64,000 nucleotides of DNA from Rahnella inusitata (lineage in GTDB: Bacteria; Pseudomonadota; Gammaproteobacteria; Enterobacterales; Enterobacteriaceae), in NCBI RefSeq assembly GCF_003263515.1, contig NZ_JYDE01000002.1, positions 1-64,000 on the forward strand, in the 5' to 3' direction. The translations under genes were made by a program, and so were the position numbers. Below are positions 58,861-64,000 of the stretch, piece after piece. The notes under the pieces are model-generated. The model searched no databases. It saw nothing but the letters and a program-made list of their open reading frames with translations, and was not told where the DNA came from. Numbering within the stretch: position 1 is the stretch's first letter; each line of letters starts with the position of its first letter.

Positions 58861-59994
58861 ATGACGAAGAAATATTTAAAATTTTCTGTAGTTGCCATTG
58901 CATTAGGGTTGTTAAGTGGCTGTGTCCTGGTACCAGGACAATCACTCAGCACTTCAGGTAAAAACATAGTCAAGTCGCAAGATAACGATTACGACCTGGA
59001 TAAAATGGTTAATGTTCTGCCTATGACACCTGGTTTGATTGACAGACTGCGTCCGGAGCCTGTTATCGCACGTTCCAATCCACAACTGGATGCTCTACTT
59101 AGCCGCTATGAATATCGGGTGGGGATGGGAGACGTACTCATGGTAACGGTGTGGGAACACCCGGAATTGACTACGCCGGCAGGCCAGTATCGCAGCGCCA
59201 GTGATACCGGTAACTGGGTAAATGCCGATGGCACTATATTCTACCCTTATATTGGGAAGGTCGCGGTAGCAGGCAAAACACTCAGTGAGATCCGTAAGGA
59301 GATAAGCAGCAGGCTAACCACCTACATTGAGAGCCCACAGGTAGATGTCAGCATCGCGGCTTTCCGCTCGCAAAAAGCCTATGTTACGGGTGAAGTAGCG
59401 AAAACAGGCCAGCAGGCGATTACCAATATCCCCTTAACCGTAATGGATGCCATCAATGCGGCAGGTGGCCTGGCTCCTGATGCCGACTGGCGTAACGTAG
59501 TGCTGACGCACAATGGTCAGGATTCTAAAATCTCGCTGTATGCCCTTATGCAAAAAGGTGACCTGACACAAAATAAATTGCTCTATCCCGGAGATATCCT
59601 GTTTATTCCACGTAATGATGATCTGAAAGTATTTGTTATGGGTGAAGTCGGTAAACAAACGACGCTGAAGATGGATCGCAGTGGTATGACATTAGCGGAA
59701 GCTCTGGGTCATGCTGAGGGTATATCGCAGGCGATGAGTGATGCCAGTGGAGTCTTCGTCGTGCGTCAGTTGAAAAAGGATAAAAATGGCAAGATTGCAA
59801 ATATCTATCAACTGAATGCCCAGGATGCTTCTTCAATGGTTCTGAGTACCGAATTCGAGCTGCAACCCTACGATATTGTTTATGTCACGACTGCACCTGT
59901 TGTTAGATGGAACCGCGTTATTTCACAGCTCGTACCGACCATCACTGGTCTGCATGATATGACAGAAAACGTGCGTTATATCAAAAACTGGTGA
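58861..59994 (+). CDS. wza: Wza, outer-membrane polysaccharide export lipoprotein
   Basis: The 377-residue protein (E. coli Wza 379) has a lipobox GLLSGC at residues 17-22, the export domain [19 protein letters not shown], and SLBB-type repeats [31 protein letters not shown] and [15 protein letters not shown]. The C-terminal barrel helix has [18 protein letters not shown]. It forms the octameric outer-membrane channel. wzb follows four bases later. Confidence 0.95.
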   Translation: MTKKYLKFSVVAIALGLLSGCVLVPGQSLSTSGKNIVKSQDNDYDLDKMVNVLPMTPGLIDRLRPEPVIARSNPQLDALLSRYEYRVGMGDVLMVTVWEHPELTTPAGQYRSASDTGNWVNADGTIFYPYIGKVAVAGKTLSEIRKEISSRLTTYIESPQVDVSIAAFRSQKAYVTGEVAKTGQQAITNIPLTVMDAINAAGGLAPDADWRNVVLTHNGQDSKISLYALMQKGDLTQNKLLYPGDILFIPRNDDLKVFVMGEVGKQTTLKMDRSGMTLAEALGHAEGISQAMSDASGVFVVRQLKKDKNGKIANIYQLNAQDASSMVLSTEFELQPYDIVYVTTAPVVRWNRVISQLVPTITGLHDMTENVRYIKNW

Positions 59995-59998
59995 CCCA

Positions 59999-60433
59999 AT
60001 GTTTAATTCAATTCTTGTGGTGTGCACCGGAAATATATGCAGATCTCCTATTGCAGAAAGATTGCTGAGAAATTATCTACCATCCAAAAAAATTGACTCT
60101 GCCGGTGTAAGAGCTTTGGTGGGACACGAAGCGGATGACACGGCGTGTTTAATATCGGAGCAAAACGGTGTGTCGCTTGAAGGACATTCTGGCCAGCAAT
60201 TTAATGCATCATTGGCGAGAAGATATGACCTTATTCTTGTAATGGAAAAAGAACATATTGAGGAAATCTCGGAAATAGCCCCTGAGGTAAGGGGTAAAAC
60301 TATGCTTTTAGGCTATTGGTTAGATAAGAAAGAAATACCTGACCCATATCGTAAAAGCTATGAAGCATTTGAGTCTGTGTACGGGAATATAGAACTCGCT
60401 TGTCAAAGTTGGATTGGCAAATTGAATAAATGA
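59999..60433 (+). CDS. wzb: Wzb, low-molecular-weight protein-tyrosine phosphatase
   Basis: The 144-residue phosphatase has the P-loop VCTGNICRS (C-x5-R-S) at residues 8-16 and the catalytic Asp in IPDPYRKS. It dephosphorylates the Wzc C-terminal tyrosines, a cycle needed for polymer export. It lies between wza and wzc as in colanic acid and amylovoran loci. Confidence 0.95.
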   Translation: MFNSILVVCTGNICRSPIAERLLRNYLPSKKIDSAGVRALVGHEADDTACLISEQNGVSLEGHSGQQFNASLARRYDLILVMEKEHIEEISEIAPEVRGKTMLLGYWLDKKEIPDPYRKSYEAFESVYGNIELACQSWIGKLNK

Positions 60434-60449
60434 TTATCGGGATAAAAAA

Positions 60450-62621
60450 ATGGGAACTGGCGTAACCAAAAATACTGTTTTCAATGAATCAGACGAAATT
60501 AATGTGGGTCGTCTCATTGGAGAATTAGTTGACCACTGGAAAATGATTTGTTTAATAGTGTTTTTTACAACACTTATTGCAATAATTTATGTTTTATTCT
60601 CAACTCCTGTTTATCAAGCGAGTTCATTAGTGCAGGTGGAGCAAAAACAAGGAAACAGCATTTTAAATAGTTTGAGCCAGGTACTCCCTGATACCGCTCC
60701 CCAGTCTGCACCAGAGATATCGCTACTGCAATCTCGAATGATTCTGGGACAAACTGTTGATGAACTTGACCTGCGACATATTGTTAAACAGAATTACTTC
60801 CCCGTGTTTGGCAAGGGCTGGTCGAGAATTATCGGACAGAAGGAAGGTTTGCTGTCGATAGCTCATATGAAACTAGCCAGTGATGTAATCGGTTCGAATA
60901 CAGTTTTAATAACCTTAGTTGATAACAAGAATTTTGTTGTGGAAGGTGAGGGGTTTAAATATGAAGGTACAGTGGGGGTAGTTTTAAAGAAACCTTATTT
61001 GACACTCCTGATTTCTACGTTTGATGCTGCGCCAGGCACTCAGTTTGAAGTGAAAGAACTCACAAGACTGGAAGCAATTAAAAAATTATCAAAATCTTTC
61101 GCTGTCAATGAACAGGGGAAAGATACAGGCATGCTGAATCTCACCTTGATAGGTGAAAATCCTGCACTAATTTCTAAAACACTAGACAGAATCAGCTCTA
61201 ATTATCTGAAGCAAAACATTGAACGGCAGGCGGCGCAAGATGCCAAGAGTCTTGATTTTTTGAATCAGCAGTTGCCTCTTGTCAGGCAGGACCTTGATAC
61301 AGCTGAAGATAAGTTGAATGAGTATAGAAAGCAGAAGAATTCTGTTGATTTATCTTTAGAGGCAAAGTCTGTATTAGATCAGATAGTTAATGTTGATAAT
61401 CAGCTAAATGAATTGACATTCAAGGAAGCGGAGATCTCACAGCTCTATACAAAGGAGCATCCGACTTATAAAGCATTGTTAGAGAAAAGAGATACGTTAC
61501 AGAGTGAGCAGTCGAAACTGAATTCACAGGTTTCAACAATGCCATCAACACAACAAGGTATCCTGAAATTAAGCAGAGATGTTGAATCCGGAAGGGCTGT
61601 GTACATGCAGTTACTCAATCGTCAACAAGAACTGAGTATCTCTAAATCCAGTGCCATCGGTAATGTCAGGATCATAGATCAGGCTGTTAGCGACCCTATT
61701 CCTGTCCAGCCCAGGAAGTTACTTGGAATCGCAATAGGTATATTGATTGGTGGTTTTATTTCAATAGGTACCATTGTTTTAAAAATGTCATTGCGTCATG
61801 GGATTGAGGCTGCAGAAGAATTAGAGAGTCTGGGAATAAATGTATACGCTAACGTCCCTATGTCCGAATGGATACATAAAAATGAACGTAAAGTCAGGAG
61901 ATCAGGACGGGCAAAAATTGAAGCAGAACAAAAAAACAGTTTGCTGTTTTTGACTAATCCGGCCGATATATCAATTGAAGCTATTAGAGGTTTGAGAACC
62001 AGCCTGCACTTTGCAATGATGGAAGCTAAAAATAACGTGTTAATGATTACGGGTGCAAGCCCTAAGGCGGGTAAAACGTTCATTAGTTCTAACTTGTCAG
62101 CCACTATCGCTAATTCAGGGAAAAAAGTATTATATATAGATGCTGATATGCGAAAGGGTTACATCCACAAGGTTTTAGGTGTGCCTGTAGAAAACGGTCT
62201 TTCAGATTATTTATCCGGACGAGAAGAAATTTCAAAAGTAACTAAAAAAATAACTGAATCAGGATTCGATTTTATTTCAAAAGGTATAACGCCTCATAAC
62301 CCGGCTGAGTTGTTAATGCATCCACGTATGCAAGAGCTAGTAGCATGGGCAAATGATAACTATGATCTTATCATCATTGATACGCCACCTATTTTAGCTG
62401 TTACAGATGCTGTTATTATCGGTTCTTACTCAGGCACAACATTAATTGTTGCCAGGTTTGAAGAGGATACAGCGAAGGAAATAGATATTAGCATACGTAA
62501 ACTTGAACAAAATAATATTGTCGTTAAAGGATGCGTATTGAACGGTATAGTTCGTAAAGCAAGTAGTCGCTATGGTTACGGATATAACAGTTATGGGTAT
62601 TCGTATTCAGATAAAAAATAA
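60450..62621 (+). CDS. wzc: Wzc, polysaccharide co-polymerase and tyrosine autokinase
   Basis: The 723-residue protein has a Wzz domain with a first membrane segment near residues 32-52, a long periplasmic coiled-coil part and a second segment near 425-445. A BY-kinase domain follows, with Walker A SPKAGKTFISSNLSA, Walker A' VLYIDADMRKG and Walker B LIIIDTPP. The tail is Tyr-rich, with six Tyr in the last 18 residues. It controls chain length and, with Wza and Wzb, export. Confidence 0.95.
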   Translation: MGTGVTKNTVFNESDEINVGRLIGELVDHWKMICLIVFFTTLIAIIYVLFSTPVYQASSLVQVEQKQGNSILNSLSQVLPDTAPQSAPEISLLQSRMILGQTVDELDLRHIVKQNYFPVFGKGWSRIIGQKEGLLSIAHMKLASDVIGSNTVLITLVDNKNFVVEGEGFKYEGTVGVVLKKPYLTLLISTFDAAPGTQFEVKELTRLEAIKKLSKSFAVNEQGKDTGMLNLTLIGENPALISKTLDRISSNYLKQNIERQAAQDAKSLDFLNQQLPLVRQDLDTAEDKLNEYRKQKNSVDLSLEAKSVLDQIVNVDNQLNELTFKEAEISQLYTKEHPTYKALLEKRDTLQSEQSKLNSQVSTMPSTQQGILKLSRDVESGRAVYMQLLNRQQELSISKSSAIGNVRIIDQAVSDPIPVQPRKLLGIAIGILIGGFISIGTIVLKMSLRHGIEAAEELESLGINVYANVPMSEWIHKNERKVRRSGRAKIEAEQKNSLLFLTNPADISIEAIRGLRTSLHFAMMEAKNNVLMITGASPKAGKTFISSNLSATIANSGKKVLYIDADMRKGYIHKVLGVPVENGLSDYLSGREEISKVTKKITESGFDFISKGITPHNPAELLMHPRMQELVAWANDNYDLIIIDTPPILAVTDAVIIGSYSGTTLIVARFEEDTAKEIDISIRKLEQNNIVVKGCVLNGIVRKASSRYGYGYNSYGYSYSDKK

Positions 62622-62669
62622 TAACCTATATTTGTCAAACTATTATCAATTAAGCCGGCAAAAGAAAGT

Positions 62670-63863
62670 ATGAATAAACTAAGAATAAGTGTGAATGATT
62701 TGGCTTGGTATACATTCCATATTTTTATATTTGTCAAAGCTTTTACCGGTCCATTAACATTATACTTCCCTTACATTCGCTTTCTACCAATAGCGATGAT
62801 GATATTGTTACTTGGATATAAAGTATACACGGGTGTTTTGAAGGGGAAGAAGATAGTCCTGCTTATTGTATTTTTTATGCTATATGTTGTAATTGGTATA
62901 GTAAATAATTCATTGGTAGGCTCTGTTTTTGGTATTTACATTTTCGTTCCATTTCTATTTGCATTATTTTACTCGACTGTGTTGTATGAGCGTATTTTCT
63001 TTGATAATGCCAGCTTCAATTTTTTTTACTTTTTGAGTTGTGCAGCAGGTATATTTTATGTCAACCAATTCGGCGCGTCCTGGATTGGAGCAGAGCAAGA
63101 AATTGGCGGTGTTACAAAAGTGGTTTCTCGTGACTGGATATCAGATGGCATGATGAGAAACCCTGGATTTACCGGAACATCAGTGAGCTCAGCTACATTA
63201 ATTATCATAAGTTGCACATTCTTAGGGTTTTATTTAATCAGTAAAAGACGCCTAATCAGTTTAGTTACATTGTTTGCAATGTCTGGCTATCTTATTTATC
63301 TGACAACAACTAAAACAACAATGGTCACACTCGGGTTTGTATTCGTGTTAGCGTTCTGCTCATCATTAATCACGAGATATACAGTGAAAATTACTTTTCT
63401 AATTTTAACACTGTTTTCATATTATTGTATGTTCAATATGAATAATATATCCACTGGTATGTTGACAAATACAATGCTAATCCGAATTTATCAAACATGG
63501 CCTAATGCTATGTTATTACTCGAAAACCCAGTCCAATATTTCATAGGAAAAGGGTTTGGGTCTATCGGTGTTCCGACATATTACTTCACTCCCGCAGAAG
63601 CAAATTCTGCCGATAACATGTTTGTTTATTTGTATGTAATTTTTGGCATGGCAAGCCTGATTTTTGCGTTTTATGCTATGATGAAATTTCTATACTTTAG
63701 GTTTGAGTCATCTAAGGAAAGTAAGCATTTTTTTATAATGACCTTAGTTGTTTTAACGGGAGGTATAACATCAAATCTTTTCGAGGCATCATTTTACTCA
63801 ATATACGGAGGAGTTATAATTGGTCTTATATTGTCATATAAAACCCGTTTTAAATTCACGTAA
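62670..63863 (+). CDS. Wzy-like polysaccharide polymerase
   Basis: The 397-residue, very hydrophobic protein has about ten membrane segments and a larger periplasmic loop (about 285-325) containing GKGFGSIGVPTYYF and EANSADNMFVYLYV. It resembles AmsC-type and O-antigen polymerases, which have little primary-sequence conservation. Its place right after wzc matches amsC in the amylovoran order. It would join repeat units on the periplasmic side. The assignment is by topology and context. Confidence 0.7.
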   Translation: MNKLRISVNDLAWYTFHIFIFVKAFTGPLTLYFPYIRFLPIAMMILLLGYKVYTGVLKGKKIVLLIVFFMLYVVIGIVNNSLVGSVFGIYIFVPFLFALFYSTVLYERIFFDNASFNFFYFLSCAAGIFYVNQFGASWIGAEQEIGGVTKVVSRDWISDGMMRNPGFTGTSVSSATLIIISCTFLGFYLISKRRLISLVTLFAMSGYLIYLTTTKTTMVTLGFVFVLAFCSSLITRYTVKITFLILTLFSYYCMFNMNNISTGMLTNTMLIRIYQTWPNAMLLLENPVQYFIGKGFGSIGVPTYYFTPAEANSADNMFVYLYVIFGMASLIFAFYAMMKFLYFRFESSKESKHFFIMTLVVLTGGITSNLFEASFYSIYGGVIIGLILSYKTRFKFT

Positions 63864-63915
63864 AATAAAAGTATAGGGATTTTAAAGAAGCTCTCATTTG
63901 AAGAGGATTATAAAA

Positions 63916-64000
63916 ATGTGCAAACATAAAAAACATTTCCCCCTGTACTTTTTTCTGGTAATGCTCTGCATGAAAGTGAGTGCTGCTGAGCAGATACAAG
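63916..64000 (+). CDS. Secreted protein, N-terminal fragment cut by the window edge
   Basis: GAAGAGG precedes an ATG opening a frame that runs off the window. The 28 visible residues include a signal peptide (HFPLYFFLVMLCMKVSAA). It is in the polysaccharide operon, 52 bases after the wzy-like gene. It may be a periplasmic or exported enzyme acting on the polymer, but nothing beyond the signal peptide can be read. Confidence 0.6.
   Translation, partial: MCKHKKHFPLYFFLVMLCMKVSAAEQIQ

Overview
This window is chromosomal DNA from a member of the Enterobacterales. The first 23 kb follows the E. coli K-12 order almost gene for gene: sfsA, thpR, hrpB, mrcB, fhuACDB, hemL, clcA, erpA, btuF, mtnN, dgt, degP, cdaR. 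The content beyond that point fits the Yersiniaceae (for example a Rahnella- or Serratia-like organism), but that genus-level guess is an inference. I see no tRNA, rRNA, CRISPR array, insertion sequence or phage gene.

Layout. 1-16.5 kb: conserved core, with RNA end processing, a helicase, PBP1B, ferric hydroxamate uptake, haem precursor synthesis, a chloride/proton antiporter and Fe-S assembly. 16.6-22 kb: a tiny secreted protein where K-12 has yadS, then btuF, mtnN, dgt and degP; degP has a sigma-E-type promoter. 22.2-27.8 kb: cdaR next to gudP-gudX-gudD, so the sugar-diacid regulator sits beside its likely target. 27.9-30 kb: a shikimate dehydrogenase-like gene, alkB and a cold-shock-domain protein. 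30-36 kb: a six-gene chaperone-usher operon of the archaic Csu type. 36-50 kb: accessory metabolism and transport. This includes a YdcF-like protein, a drug-type MFS pump with its LysR regulator, a binding protein-permease-aminotransferase operon with a candidate MetJ operator and no ATPase gene, a DUF1345 membrane protein, an uncharacterised protein coupled to a LysE-type exporter, an AraC regulator, a PuuP-like amine importer with a short upstream ORF, and azlCD with an XRE-cupin regulator. 50-54.4 kb: a beta-glucoside PTS operon whose leader carries a RAT/terminator switch and whose last gene encodes the matching antiterminator. 54.4-64 kb: an AT-rich exopolysaccharide region.

The exopolysaccharide region is the most interesting part. 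A 0.9 kb non-coding stretch with RcsAB-like boxes precedes a LuxR/RcsA-like regulator and a degenerate EAL-domain protein. A JUMPstart/ops element (RfaH recruitment) and a 45-codon ORF follow, and then the operon wcaJ-wza-wzb-wzc-wzy and a further secreted protein cut off by the window edge. The gene order resembles the amylovoran/stewartan/colanic acid type of Wzy-dependent polysaccharide locus. The shift to AT-rich sequence at about 54.5 kb fits horizontal exchange of the polysaccharide locus.
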